From Silurus meridionalis (taxonomy: Eukaryota; Chordata; Actinopteri; Siluriformes; Siluridae), in NCBI RefSeq assembly GCF_014805685.1, contig NC_060906.1:8637346-8701345 (forward strand): a stretch of 64,000 nt of DNA, given 5' to 3'. The position numbers were made by a program, and so were the translations under genes. This document shows positions 1 through 12,109 of this stretch, one piece after another; the first letter of the stretch is position 1, and each line of letters starts with the position of its first letter. A model generated the notes under the pieces. It was not told the DNA's origin and ran no database searches. It saw only the letters and a list, made by a program, of their open reading frames with translations.

Positions 1-742
1 TCGTATGAAGCACAACAAAGAGGGTCAAGAACATTACACTTTATTCTCAGGTGGTGTTTTAAACTCAACTCAAAGAAGGAACTGATAGATCACTGAATAG
101 GTGAATGGGTAGAGGGAAAAAGGAATGAGTAAAGGGCTGTAAAGGAAAGAGCAAGGGGTGTTCAGTTGAAATAAGGATAAGAGAAAAATGGATCGAGGAA
201 AAATGGATGAATAGAGAAAGAAGGGGATGGATGTTTAAAAGTGTAAAGAGATGAAAAAAAGGTTGAAAGGGATGGATGGGATTGAAAGTCAGGAGTCCGG
301 GACATTAACTGGATGAAAAAGAGAGTAAAGGAAGAAATGCGTGGTTAAATGGAAGAAGAGAAAGAAGAAATAAAGGGCAAAATGAAGGATGAAGTAGGAG
401 GAGCACGGATAAATAGATGGGAAAAAGGGAATGGATGGATGTACGCAAAAGGGAAAGAAAATTTTGGAAGGATGGATGGATGGATAAATAGATGGTTCGA
501 TAGATGAAAGAGAGAGTCAGGAATGCTTGATAGGACAAAAAAAAAAAAGAGTGAGGGACAAACGGATAATTAAAGAAACAAAACGAGGGAGAAAAAGATG
601 ATTAATTAAATGAAGAAAAAAAAGCAGGAGTAAGTAAGCAATAAATGGAGTGGGATGGATGGATGGATGGATGGATGGATGAGAAAGTCAGGTAAGGATA
701 GTTAGATAAAGTGTTAAAGTAATGAATTAATACTACAAAATA
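1..742. other. Purine-rich noncoding stretch with GGAT runs
   Basis: No gene is visible. The + strand is strongly purine-rich (GA, GGAT and AAAGA tracts), with a clean (GGAT)n run near 651-682. The short open frames on the minus strand are low-complexity Ser/Leu/Phe translations of this composition. Confidence 0.6.
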
Positions 743-1003
743 ATTTGAGATAATTCTAGGATATAATCTGAGAATTCTACGATATAATTTAAGAAAATTC
801 TACGATATAATCTGAAATAATTCTACGATATCTGAGATAATTCTATGAAATAATTTGAGATATTTATTTAAAATTTAAGATAATTCTACGAAATAATTTG
901 GGATAATTCTACGATATAATCTAAAATAATTCTATGACATAATTTGAGGTGATTATTTGAAATTTAAGATAATTCTACGAAATAATCGGAGAATTCTTAG
1001 GGA
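743..1003. repeat. AT-rich short tandem repeat, about 22-bp unit
   Basis: Degenerate head-to-tail copies of a unit close to ATAATTCTACGATATAATCTG fill this stretch, with individual copies losing or gaining a few bases. It is a diverged minisatellite with no coding potential. Confidence 0.75.
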
Positions 1004-1569
1004 AAATGTTGGCTAATTCTTAGAAATTCTAACAGACTTGGCATTGTTTATGATATAAAGAAATGAATAAGCACTGCACTGGACCATCCTCAGCGTGTAA
1101 CAGGAAAAGCTTGATGATGCAACTTTACTGGTCTGTTTTTTTCCAAAAACAAACAGACTTTCTCTACTCCTCGTCTCTGCAGAATCGAAACTCGCTCGAG
1201 TTCTGGTTTGATATTTAACCGACAGCGACGTCCTCGGGCAAAGATCAGACCCGAGGCTCCTGCTGAGTAAACTCACCACTCTGTACTCGAGTGCACGGGT
1301 GCAACGTGAATACCAATAAACACGGGACGCCACGGGATCTGAATACATTTCTTACAAACGCCACCTTGATTCAAGTTTTTTTTTCTGCTTACAGATTTAC
1401 AATAATGTAACAAGAGCTCAGAAAAAAAAAACGAGAATGAAGCGCTCAATTGTGACTTGTGCTATGTTCGAAGATCTTTAGCGCTGTACAGCCGACAATC
1501 GCTGTATCAGGTCACGAGAGGGTTTCCTCTACTCCAAGCTGCACTAGATGCTTCAATCTGATTAACATT
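1004..1569. other. Unassigned noncoding stretch
   Basis: The part around 1180-1330 is less AT-rich and contains several CpGs. A minus-strand donor-like GTGAGT occurs near 1270, but no matching acceptor or recognisable protein was found. I see no gene here. Confidence 0.4.
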
Positions 1570-1850
1570 CAGTATACGGACAAAAGTTTGTGGACATCCC
1601 ATCCCACATTTAGTCTCCATTTCCTGTAATAATGAAATCATCTAGGAAGACGTTCCAATAGATTTTGGAGTGTGCTTGTGGAGATTCATCAAGACCTTCC
1701 ACTGAGACCCATATACACCAGATCTTCATGGAGCTGGCTTTCTGCACAGGGACATTGTCATGCTGATATGGGTTCGAGTCTCCAAGCTCAAGCAAAGGAA
1801 AAAAAATGTCATGCCCCTGCATCTAAAGACGTCATATGTCCCTGCATATG
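1570..1850. mobile_element. Short DNA-transposon-like repeat, family A, copy 1
   Basis: It starts with a 'tatacggacaaaagtttgtggaca' type end and contains the family hallmark around 1725-1790 (catggagctggctttctgcacagggacattgtcatgctg, then 'gggttcgagtctcc'). At least seven more copies of this family occur in the window (near 15.7, 16.5, 24.2, 26.4, 30.5, 47.3 and 63.7 kb). It is probably a non-autonomous DNA transposon, but I did not assign a superfamily. Confidence 0.6.
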
Positions 1851-2297
1851 AAGATTAACATATGGCTGGAAAACTTAGTACACAGTGGACTCATATATAC
1901 ACGTTACATATGTTACAAGCCCTGTTACATTTACGGGACTAAATTTGCACACGATTGTGCGGTAGCTTCTTTTTTAATTTCCGTCCAGATCTGTTTTTTT
2001 TCCTGTTCTTTAATTACAGGCTTTTCCTTTTTGTCACCAAACTCAGCAGACTTCTGACAATTTTAGTCTGGACATATGGCTCTGATTGCATTGGAAAAAT
2101 AAACCGTGACTGCTGTAAATATTTTAATTGCTGATCAGTGAACTCTTTGAATCGCTTCCACAATCACGTCACTGATTCATACAGTTGGTCTGAGCGGCAA
2201 AACCCCGGTGAGATTCCACTTCAAAACAACAGCGATCTATTTCAGGATGAGAATCGCTGCACTAGATGTTTTTATTTTAGGCGGGTCAGCGTTCCAC

Positions 2298-2335
<38 letters not shown>

Positions 2336-2577
2336 CCAACTATATCATTTTATATTTGTACAAGCCAAAAACAGGCACCAAAACAGGAGAGTTTTTGGGA
2401 AGACATTGGTGTTCACGTGTCCTGTTTGGAGGACGTTTTATCTCCTGAGGTTCCACCTGCTCGGTATTGTGAGACTAGACAATTGTGTGAATGAGCAGCC
2501 AGTGAGTGTCGAGTTCACTCGCGTTTTATTTGCAGCTTTTCCACATGCACGAGACCAAAAATAGAGCTTTCCCCTGG
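1851..2577. other. Noncoding stretch with a (CT)n microsatellite
   Basis: A pure (CT)n run lies at about 2303-2332. The two overlapping 118-codon frames crossing it have no recognisable domain and differ only by reading phase. No gene is supported. Confidence 0.5.
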
Positions 2578-3845
2578 AGCACTTTTTCTTTTAGTAATGA
2601 CTACTTTTTGGAGCATTTTTTTAGTGATTAAGACTAAATTTTTAGAGCCTTTTTTAGTGATTACTTTTTAGAGCATTTTTCAGTGATGATTACTTTTTAG
2701 TGTATACTTTTTAGAGCACTTTTTAGAGATGACTACATTTTAGTGTATACTTTTTCAGAGCACTTTTTAGCGATTACTTTTTAAAGCACTTTTTAGTGAT
2801 GAATACTTTTTAAAGCACTTTTTAGTGATGACTACTTTTTAGTGATGACTACTTTTTAGAGCACTTTTTAGTGATGACTACTTTTAGTGATGATTACTTT
2901 TTAGGGATGACTACTTTTAGTGATGATTACTTTTAGTGATGATTACTTTTTAGGGATGATTACTTTTTAGGGATGATTACTTTTTAGTGTATACTTTTTA
3001 GAGCACCTTTTAGTGATGACTACTTTTTTTAGAGCACTTTTAGTGATGATTACTTTTTAGTGATAACTACATTTTAAAGCAGTTTTTAGTGATGATTACT
3101 TTTTAGTGATTACTTTTTAGTGATGACTACATTTAAGAGCACTTTTTAGTGATGATTACTTTTTAGTGATGACTACTTTTTAGTGTATACTTTTTAGAGC
3201 ACCTTTTAGTGATGACTACATTTTAGAGCACTTTTTAGTGATTACTTTTAAAGCACTTTTTAGTGATGATTACTTTTAGTGATGACTACTTTTTAGTGAT
3301 GACTACATTTAAGAGCACTTTTTAGTGATGTATACTTTTTAGAGCACTTTTTAGTGATGATTACTTTTTAGTGATGACTACATTTTAGAGCACTTTTTAG
3401 TGATGATTACTTTTTAGTGATGTATACTTTTTAGAGCACTTTTTAGTGATGATTACTTTTTGGAGCACTTTTTAGTGATGACTACATTTTAGAGCACTTT
3501 TTTGTGATTACTTTTTAGAGCACTTTTTTTGTGATTACTTTTAGAGCACTTTTTAGTGATGATTACTTTTAGTGATGATTACTTTTAGAGCACTTTTAGT
3601 GATGATTACTTTTTAGTGATGTATACTTTTTAGAGCAATTTTTAGTGATGATTACTTTTTGGAGCACTTTTTAGTGATAACTACTTTTTAGTGATGACTA
3701 CATTTTAGAGCACTTTTTAGTGATTACTTTTTAGAGCACTTTTTTTTGTGATTACTTTTTAGAGCACTTTTTTTAGGGATGATTACTTTTTAGAGCACTT
3801 TTTTTTTAGTGATGATTACTTTTTAGAGCACTTTTTCAGTGATTT
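2578..3845. repeat. Modular AT-rich minisatellite (1.27 kb)
   Basis: The array is built from two alternating words: a 17-bp word close to TTTTTAGTGATGATTAC and a 12-bp word close to TTTTTAGAGCAC. They are combined in irregular order, with variants such as GTGTATAC, GACTACATTT and T-run length changes. More than 50 words are present. There are no open frames of note and no terminal repeats, so this is tandem DNA rather than a transposon. Confidence 0.9.
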
Positions 3846-4113
3846 AAACTTATTAAGAAGATTTTGATTGACTGATTAGGAAAAAATATGACAAGGGAAA
3901 AAATTGTGTGATACACGGTTTTTCCCGGCTATATATTTTCCTACGTTTCTGAATTCCTCCGGTTTTAAATGCTTTTCGACAGATGATACTTGCTGGAATT
4001 AGTAACATAAATACTAGAATATTACTGTATTAAACAATAATAATGTTTTCCTCACACTGGCAGCCGTTTTAGTCACAATCTGGAGCACTGTATAAAGACT
4101 ATAAATAGAAATC

Positions 4114-4459
4114 TTAGGCAATGTCCACACTGATATGTTTTCCTTTGAAAACTTATTTTTCTTTCTTTGCTCTGGCCTTCTGTTTACACGGAGACGACAT
4201 TTTCAGCCAACAGCTTTTTGAAAAAGTAGATAAATGAGGAAACGTTGCCGTGTGGACTGTGAAAACGAAGGCTTTCAAAAAAACGATGATGCAATTTTAG
4301 TAATTGATGCGACATTTCAAAGAGCCGAAAAGTTTATAAAATGAAGAGAATAGAAATGATGTGGGTCGAAGCATCCTACCTTTTGCTCATGTGCTTAAAC
4401 GTTTCGCCGTTGATGAGTAACACGGTTGCGGGTTGTCTATTAGTGTAGACATGGCCTTA
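4114..4459. mobile_element. hAT-like miniature element
   Basis: The ends are imperfect inverted repeats: left 'TTAGGCAATGTCCACACTGAT', right 'ATTAGTGTAGACATGGCCTTA'. The interior is about 300 bp without coding potential. This end type resembles teleost hAT MITEs. No clear 8-bp target duplication was confirmed. Confidence 0.65.
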
Positions 4460-5600
4460 GATTATTGGTTTCAGCAACAGTTAAAGACCATAATTTTTTT
4501 TTGTCTCTTTAATAGAATACAGCCAGAAACTTTGTATGCGATATTGTAAAAAAAAAAAAAAAAAAAATCTACAAAATCTAATAATAAGCAGTTCCGCTAG
4601 GCTAAACTGGGTATTTACTGTGATCTCCCCTTTACTGGAGCAACTGCAGGAACCTGGCTCTCATAACTCTTAATGAGATAAAACCCTAATTAATGTCTAT
4701 GCCAACACTTGTGTGTGCTTCTATTTCATGCCTGAGTGACTGCTGTGAGGAAGCTCTATGACACCAGGTTTGCCTTGTCTTCAGCGTCGCATAGATACGA
4801 AATGTAATTAAGACGTTAAGATCAAAATTTAAGACCTATAATCTTATCAAAAACACACACAAATACAGTAAAAGAGAGTTGATGGGGAAGTGCCATTTTT
4901 TATATCGCTAATTATCGCTAAACTGCCACTTCCATATCAAATCCGTTTTACGTCTGTGGGATGTCCGAGAGAGATTCGCTCCAATAACAGAAAGCTGATT
5001 GGCTGTTGCATGTTGGTCTCATTTCTAGTCTCAATACAGCGAATGACATTTGGACTAGCGAAAATAAGAACTACTACGCAAACGAATTTGAGGTAGCGAT
5101 ACATGGACGTCGGACAACAAAGGTGCTTTAGGCCACAGACCTTTTTTGTATTGTGTGTATATATTTTATATTTATATATTACATACACAGACAGCGTACA
5201 GACAGACACACTACATTATAAACAAGTAATACTCAACACCAACACTCTCACTGGTGAAGCCTCCACTGTCCAGGAGTCGAATAAGTTCCCCAACAGCAAA
5301 TCCCAAAATCTGATCACTTCATTGAAATCCTCTAAATGTTCTCAGGACATCGACCTTAAACAGATGAAGTAACAACCTGGAAATGCACATTTGATCGAAA
5401 AAGTGAAGCGGGAACAAAAAACACTATCATGAGAACAATGTGCACAATTGTGATCTTTCCGGCCAAAATTCCACGAACTGTTACCACAAAAGCAAGAAAC
5501 AAACAACTGTGGAGGTTTTCTGAAACATCTTCCCAGAAGAGTGGAGGTTTTATAACAGCAAACAGTAACCAAATGTGGAATGGGACATTCAAAAAGGGAA
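4460..5600. other. Noncoding stretch
   Basis: It contains a poly-A run (about 4548-4567) and AT-rich unique-looking sequence. The overlapping short frames on both strands between 4890 and 5640 show no domain. No gene is supported. Confidence 0.45.
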
Positions 5601-6121
5601 CGAGTTTTGAGGAACAGATAGAGGGAGAGAGAGTACAAGAGAAGGAGAAAAAGAAAGAGAGAAACTGAGGGAGAGCAGGAGAGAAAGAGGGAAAAATAAA
5701 GAGAGAGAGAATGAGAGAAAGAGAGAATGTGAAGGACTGAGTGAAAAGAAGATAGAGAGAAATGGAGGGCAAGAGATAGAGAGAGTGAGGAAAAGGAAGA
5801 GAAAGGGGAGAGGGGGAGTGAGAGAGTAAGAGGGAGAACAAGAGGGAGAAATAGTGCTTGAGGAAGAGAGTGAGAGAGAGGAAAAGGAGATAGTGAGGAA
5901 GAGAGTGAAAGAAAAAGTAACAGAGCGAGAGAAAGAGGGAGAAAGATAAGGAGAGAGGAAGAAGAGAAATGGGAAAAGCAGGATAAAGAGTGAGAGAGAG
6001 AGAAAGAGAGAAAGTGGGAAAGCTAGAGAGTAAGAAAAGAGGGAGAAAGGTAAAGATAAGCAGAAGAAAAGAAAAAGCAGGATAGAGAGTGAGAGAGAGA
6101 AAAAGTGGGGGGTGAGGAAGA

Positions 6122-6161
<40 letters not shown>

Positions 6162-6194
6162 GTGTGCGTAAGTAAGAGAGAGAGAGAAAGAGTA

Positions 6195-6239
<45 letters not shown>

Positions 6240-6296
6240 TGTGTGTAAGAGAGAGAGAGTAAGAGATAGAGAGAGAGATAGAGATAGAGAGAGTTG
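5600..6296. repeat. Long GA-rich purine tract
   Basis: Nearly 700 bp of the + strand is almost purely purine (GAGA, GGGA, AAAGA), including pure (GA)n around 6125-6157 and 6196-6235. The 262-codon minus-strand frame here is all Leu/Ser/Phe and is a translation of the tract, not a gene. Confidence 0.9.
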
Positions 6297-7256
6297 TTTA
6301 AAGATGATGTTTAAAGAAGTAATCCATGGTGAGTTGCAGTGGTATAAGTGTAATAACACACTCCACACTCTGAACACACTGAAGGCGACACTACACGTTT
6401 TGCTGTACTGTTACATCGCTGAGTTTCAGGTAGGCGAGAGAACGAGTGCAGAGAGAATCTCCCTGTTGCAGGTCAGTACGCGACGGCAGCACTGCAGCTC
6501 TCTCGCCTGAAAGACTGCAGCGGGGGACAAGAGAGAGACGAAAGGAGGGGAAAAAAGGGGCAAAGGTCAATAGCATCATATCTCAATATAGACGTCAGTG
6601 CTAGAAAGTAGAGCAATACAACACACTTCATGCGGAAGGAATGTCTTACACAAGGAAGTGTCTTAGAAAATAAAACTCGTGGAACATTTTGTAATCAGTG
6701 TATTTTTATGATATAACAATTTAAAAAAAATTTCTATTGCAAAAGAGAATGTTTTGAAGAGATTCAGATTCCAGATAAAAAAATAAAAACAATCCAATAT
6801 ATATAAATATGCAATTTAATAAATATATATACACATATACATGTATGTATGTATATGTATGTATTAGGGCTGGGCGATAAATCGATTTTATCGATTAACT
6901 CGAATGTGTAGTTTACATCGATCTGTTTTAATAAAAATCGGTTTTCTCTTTAATGTCCGCCGACGCTCCCCTCTGGGCTCCCATAGTTTCGAACGAACTC
7001 AGCCCCCGCCCCCCGCGCGTTTGCCATAGAGATAAACAAACAACATGGCAGCGAGCAGAAAAGAACTCGTTCCCAAGAAAAGTTAAGCAGCCGCATGTTG
7101 AAAATACACGGTTAAGCAGCCGCACTTTGTTTAGTGTTGCGCGTCCAATCGTACACATACCAGGGTGGTGGAAGCGACCAAAATACATGTAAAGACGCTT
7201 CAGAACGGCGTTTCCGTTAAGAAACAGAAAAATCAGATCATTTAAATCACCATTTT

Positions 7257-7570
7257 CAAACACTCAAACAGTCATTTTACTGTGGAGTTTTTAAGAAAAG
7301 TGAAGGCAAAATCACTCCAAGCATCACTGCATTTTTAACCTTGTTCCACATTCAAACACTCATAAAACATTTTTCTTTATAGGTTTGCTCAATCTTTCAA
7401 ATTATTTTTTATTTACAGTGTCCCTGTCTATTACTCTGTTAAATTTTATCTCATTTTACTGTGGAGTTTTGGAGAAAAGTAAAGGCAAAATCACTCAAAA
7501 CCCCAGGTGCATTTTCAATCATGTTCCACATTTAAACACTCATTTTAATGTTAGTTTGCTCAGTTTGCTC
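7257..7570. repeat. Internal direct duplication inside the hAT-like element
   Basis: Two diverged copies of a roughly 110-bp segment lie about 185 bp apart. Both start with TCATTTTACTGTGGAGTTTT and continue through 'gaaaagt.aaggcaaaatcact' to 'gttccacatt.aaacactca'. Copy 1 starts near 7273 and copy 2 near 7452. Confidence 0.8.
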
Positions 7571-7724
7571 ATTTTATGTTATGTTACGTTCTGTTTTCAT
7601 AATTTACAATGGCAGGGCCGCCATCTTGTATTTTTGGCTTGTTGTTTCTGATTGCACTTTAACCCAAAGTGGGTTATAATCCCAGAAGGGTAAATAAACT
7701 TTATTAAAAAAGTTAAAACTTAAA

Positions 7725-10350
7725 CCCAGCCATTAGGTGGCACAAGCCAGTGCACTCTTAGTGCCGGTCCCAAGCCGGGTAAATGGGGAGGGTTGCGTTA
7801 GGAAGGGCATCCAGCGTAAAACATGTGCCAAATCAAATATGCGGATCACAAAGGAGAATTTCATACCGGCTCGGTCGAGGCCCGGGTTAACAACGACCGC
7901 CACAGGTATTGTTAGCCGACAGGGTACCAGTGGAAATTGGGCTACTGTTGGCCGAAGGAGGAGAAGGAGAGGAGGAAGACGTCTACAGAGACGGCAGGAA
8001 AAGGAGCAGTGTAGGAGAGTAGAGGTTCGGGTTGGTACTTTAAATGTTGGTACTATGACGGGTAAAGGGAGAGCGGTAGCTGATATGATGGAGAGGAGAA
8101 AGGTAGATATGCTGTGTGTTCAGGAGACCAAGTGGAAAGGGAGTAAGGCCAGGAACATTGGAGGTGGGTTTAAACTGTTTTATCATGGTGTGGATGGGAA
8201 GAGAAATGGTGTAGGGGTGATTCTGAAGGAAGAGTACAGTAAGAGTGTAGTGGAGGTGAAGAGAGTTTCTGATAGGGTGATGATCGTGAAGGTGGAAGTT
8301 GAAGGATGATGATAAATGTCATCAGTGCCTATGCTCCACAAGTTGGCTGTGAGATGGAGGAGAAGGAAAGATTCTGGAGTGAATTAGATGAAGTGGTAGA
8401 TGGTGTACCTAGGAAAGAACGATTGGTGATTGGGGCAGACTTTAATGGGCATGTAGGTGAAGGAACAGAGGTGATGAGGAGGTGATGGGTAGGTATGGTT
8501 TTAAGGAGAGGAATGTGGAAGGGCAGATGGTGGTAGATTTTGCTAAAAGGATGGAAATGGCAGTGGTGAACACGTATTTTAAGAAGAAGGAGGATCATAG
8601 GGTGGCGTATAAGAGTGGAGGAAGGTGCACACAGGTGGACTATGTGCTATGCAGGAGATGCAACCTGAAGGAGATTGGAGACTGTAAGGTGTTGGCGGGG
8701 ACAGTGTAGCTAGACAGCATCGGATGGTGGTCTGTAGGATGGTTTTGGAGGCGAAGAAGAAGAGGAGGAAAGTAAGGATTGAAAGAAGAATAAGATGGTG
8801 GAAACTGAAGGAGGAAGAGTGTAGTGTGAGGTTCAGGGAAGAGGTCAGACAGGGGCTTGGTGGTGGTGAAGAGGTGCGGATGATTGGGCAACTACTGCAG
8901 GAGTGATGAGGAGGCAGCTAGAAAAGTACTTGGTGTGACATCTGGAAATAGAAAGCAAGACAAGGAGACGTGGTGGTGGAATGAGGAAGTGCAGGAGAGC
9001 ATTAGGGGAAAGAGGTTGGCAAAACAGAAGTGGGATCGACAGAGTGATGAGAAAAGTAGGCAGGAGTACAAGGAGATGCGGCAGCAGGTAAAAAGGGATG
9101 TGGCGAAAGCCAAGGAAAAGGCATATGAGGAGCTGTATAAGAGGTTGGACACTAAGGAAGGAGAAAAGGATTTATACCGATTGGCCAGGCAGAGGGACCG
9201 AGCTGGGAAGGATGTACTGCAAGTTAGAGCAATAAAGGATGGAGAGGGAAATGTGTTGACTAGTGAGGAGAGTGTGTTGAGAAGGTGGCGGGAGTATTTT
9301 GAGCAGCTGATGAATGAGGAAAATCAGAGAGAGAGAAGGTTGGAGGATGTGGAGTTGGTGAAGCAGGATGTAGATAGGATTAGTAAGGAGGAAGTGAGAG
9401 CAGCCATTAAGAGGATGAAGAATGGAAAGTCGGTTGGACCAGATGACATACCGGTAGAAGCGTGGAGATGTTTAGGAGAGATGGCAGTGGAGTTTTTCGG
9501 CCCTGAGCCCTTTCCTGTTTGCAGTGGTGATGGACAGGTTGACGGACGAGGTCAGACAGGAGTCTCCCTGGACTATGATGTTTGCAGATGATATTGTGAT
9601 TTGTGGTGAGAGTAGGGAGCAGGTTGAGAAGAGCCTGGAGAGGTGGAGATATGCGCTGGAGAGAAGGGGAATGAAAGTCAGTAGGAGTAAGACAGAGTAC
9701 ATGTGTGTGAATGAGAGGGAGGGCAGTGGAGTGGTGCGGTTACAGGGAGAAGAGGTGGTGAAGGTGGAGGAGTTCAGGTACCTGGGGTCAACAGTGCAAA
9801 GTAATGGAGAGTGTGTTAGAAAAGTAAAGAAAAGAGTGCAGGCAGGGTGGAGTGGGTGGAGAAGAGTGACAGGAGTGATTTGTGATAGTAGGGTATCTGC
9901 AAGAATGAAAGGGAAAGTTTATAGGACTGTGGTGAGACCTGCAATGTTGTATGGATTAGAGACAGTGGCATTGAGTAAAAGACAGGAGGTGGAGCTGGAG
10001 GTAGCAGAGCTGAAGATGTTAAGGTTTTCGTTGGGAGTGACGAGGACGGACAAGATTAGAAATGAGTTTATTAGAGGGACAGCACATGTAGGATGTTTTG
10101 GTGACAAGGTGAGGGAGGCGAGATTGAGATGGTTTGGACATGTGCAGAGAAGGGACATGAATTATATTGGTAGAAGAATGCTGAAGATGGAGCCACCAGG
10201 TAGGAGGAAAAGAGGAAGGCCAAGGAGGAGGTTCATGGATGTGGTGAGGGAAGACATGCAGGTAGTTGGTGTGAAAGAGGCAGATGTAGAGGACAGGGTG
10301 GTATGGAGACGGATGATCCGCTGTGGCGACTAATGGGAGCAGCCGAAAGA
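7725..10350 (+). mobile_element. RTE-clade LINE, internally deleted and frameshifted
   Basis: Broken frames encode an AP-endonuclease and reverse transcriptase polyprotein. The endonuclease parts are seen as VGTLNVGTMTGKGR, VQETKW and GADFNGH, with a QVDYVLCRR block near 8630-8660. The RT part shows VGPDDIPVEAW near 9435-9465 and the catalytic box as FADDIVI near 9583-9603, followed by the C-terminal segment ending at 10333 (RMIRCGD, stop). At about 9495 the sequence jumps from the start of the RT palm (GEMAVEF) to just before the FADD box, so the central RT core is deleted. Frames change near 8309, 8480, 8708 and 9590, so the copy is dead. The 3' end GGCGACTAATGGGAGCAGCC is shared with fragments near 22.3 kb. 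The clade call rests on recognised motifs. Confidence 0.88.
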
Positions 10351-10468
10351 ATTGTCATATGCAGATTGATTTCAAGCAGGGGGGAAAAAAATTGATTTAA
10401 ATCGCAAATCGGATTTTTTGTGAAAAAATAGGGGGATTTTTTTTTTTAGGCCATTTCGCCCAGCCCTA

Positions 10469-10521
10469 GTATGTATGTATGTATGTATGTATGTATGTAT
10501 GTATGTATGTATGTATGTATG

Positions 10522-10592
<71 letters not shown>

Positions 10593-10600
10593 TATATACA
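10469..10600. repeat. Compound (GTAT)n(TA)n(CA)n microsatellite
   Basis: Tandem GTAT to about 10522, TA to about 10575, then CA. It separates the hAT-like element from the pogo-like element. Confidence 0.95.
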
Positions 10601-11527
10601 CAGTGGAACCCGCTTATCTCGACAACCCCATTAAGTCGACGTTTTTGAAGTGGAACCGCCAAATTCTCGCTTTGTCTTAGCATTTTTTATCGGTTATGTC
10701 GATTCTTTTATGTCGCCGAACCCTGATATCTCGAGCACAAAGGGGGAAGAATTTGCCATTTAACGTCGGTTATCTCGGTGCAGCCGCAGAAGAACTCGCG
10801 GAAGTGGCGGAAAAATCAAGCCTTACAGATGCTACAGGTGTTGTATTGTATACTGGTGAATCTCTGCTGTTGGTTAGTGCACATGTGCCTTTTGTTGTTA
10901 AATGTTATGCAATGAACGGGAGGCGAAAGCCGCGCTTGGCGGCGCGAAACGTGGGATGAGCAGCAAAAGCATAGAATAAACACCGGCAGGATCGGGGGGA
11001 ATCCGCGATGCGCTTTGTGAAGAAAAGAGCAGCTGTTGAGAGAGTGCCGGTGGGAAGGCACGTACCGGGATACACATGAGCGATAACAACGACCGCTGTG
11101 AACCAACATATACCAACAATAACAGACAGTGAGAGTGTGGAAGTTTAAATACGAGCTGGTGATGATGCTTAACGAGCACCATATGTGCGCGATTGAAGCC
11201 GGGAGCTTCAGAGAAAGCGGCCGAAAGCACCTGACACGCTGAAGGGGCCAAGGGGCGTGGCAGGTGGATTTCTGACAGATAAACATGTACTGTATGTATT
11301 TTTATAGCATGCCTTCATCAAACAAATCGCGGCAACGCTGTTGTGTAAAAAAACCTTCAAAAACACGTGCATGCACATTCTCATTTATTAACGCACATCA
11401 TGTACATAAAGAAATTTCAAGCACGTTAATATATTGCCGCCATTTTGATTTTCGTTTATCTCGATCATCGGTTATCTCAATGCTTTTTGGCGACCCCCTA
11501 GGACATCGACATAACCGGGTTCCACTG
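10601..11527. mobile_element. pogo/Tigger-like non-autonomous DNA transposon
   Basis: The left end CAGTGGAACCCGCTTATCTC and the right end (reading inward) CAGTGGAACCCGGTTATGTC are near-perfect inverted repeats. Further inverted TATCTCG/GTTATCTC words follow inside. The 927-bp interior has no recognisable transposase. The start CAGTxGAACC is the form I associate with pogo/Tigger elements. The right flank is TA, while the left flank is CA. Confidence 0.8.
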
Positions 11528-11535
11528 TATATATA

Positions 11536-12077
11536 CAGTACAGACCAAAAGTTTGGACACACCTTCTCATTCAAAGAGTTTTCTTTATTTTCATGACTAT
11601 GAAAATTGTAGATTCACACTGAAGGCATCAAAACTATGAATTAACACATGTGGAATTATATATGGAATTATATACATAACAAAAAAGTGTGAAACAACTG
11701 AAAAATGTCATATTTTAGGTTCTTCAAAGTAGCCACCTTTTGCTTTGATTACTGCTTTGCACACTCTTGGCATTCTCTTGATGAGCTTCAAGAGGTAGTC
11801 ATCTGAAATAGTCTTCCAACAGTCTTGAAGGAGTTCCCCGAGAGATGCTTGGCACTTGTTGGCCCTTTGCCTTCACTCTGCGGTCCAGCTCACCCCTAAA
11901 CCATCTCGATTGGGTTCAGGTCCGGTGACTGTGGAGGCCAGGTCATCTGGCGCAGCACCCCATCACTCTCCTTCTTGGTCAAATAGCCCTTGATGCCTTC
12001 AGTGTGACTCTACAATTTTCATAGTCATGAAAATAAAGAAAACTCTTTGAATGAGAAGGTGCTTTTGGTCTGTACTG
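11536..12077 (-). mobile_element. Tc1-like element, internally deleted, transposase remnant
   Basis: Long inverted repeats begin CAGTACAGACCAAAAGTTTG on the left and end as their inverse on the right (..GGTCTGTACTG). The left flank is TA. Between them, minus-strand frames read as the C-terminal end of a Tc1 transposase, including a 'KRMPRVCKAVIKAK' type segment near 11735-11795. Only about 540 bp of a roughly 1.3-1.6-kb element remains, so it is a deleted copy. Confidence 0.9.
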
Positions 12078-12109
12078 TGTGTGTATATATATATATACAC
12101 ACGTCACCA

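Larger units (their letters stand above)
6865..10468. mobile_element. hAT-like non-autonomous element, split by a LINE
   Basis: The left end TAGGGCTGGGCGA and the right end TCGCCCAGCCCTA are inverted repeats, each flanked outside by the same 8 bases GTATGTAT (6857-6864 and 10469-10476). An 8-bp duplication is the hAT signature, but the insertion lies in a GTAT microsatellite, so the match could be coincidental. A 2.6-kb RTE-type LINE occupies most of the interior. Remaining hAT sequence is 6865 to about 7725 and about 10350-10468. No hAT transposase is recognisable. Confidence 0.75.

Noticed and set aside
5589..6377. 262-codon minus-strand frame
   Set aside because: Almost pure Ser/Leu/Phe from a GA-rich tract. 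No stops arise because of composition, not selection.
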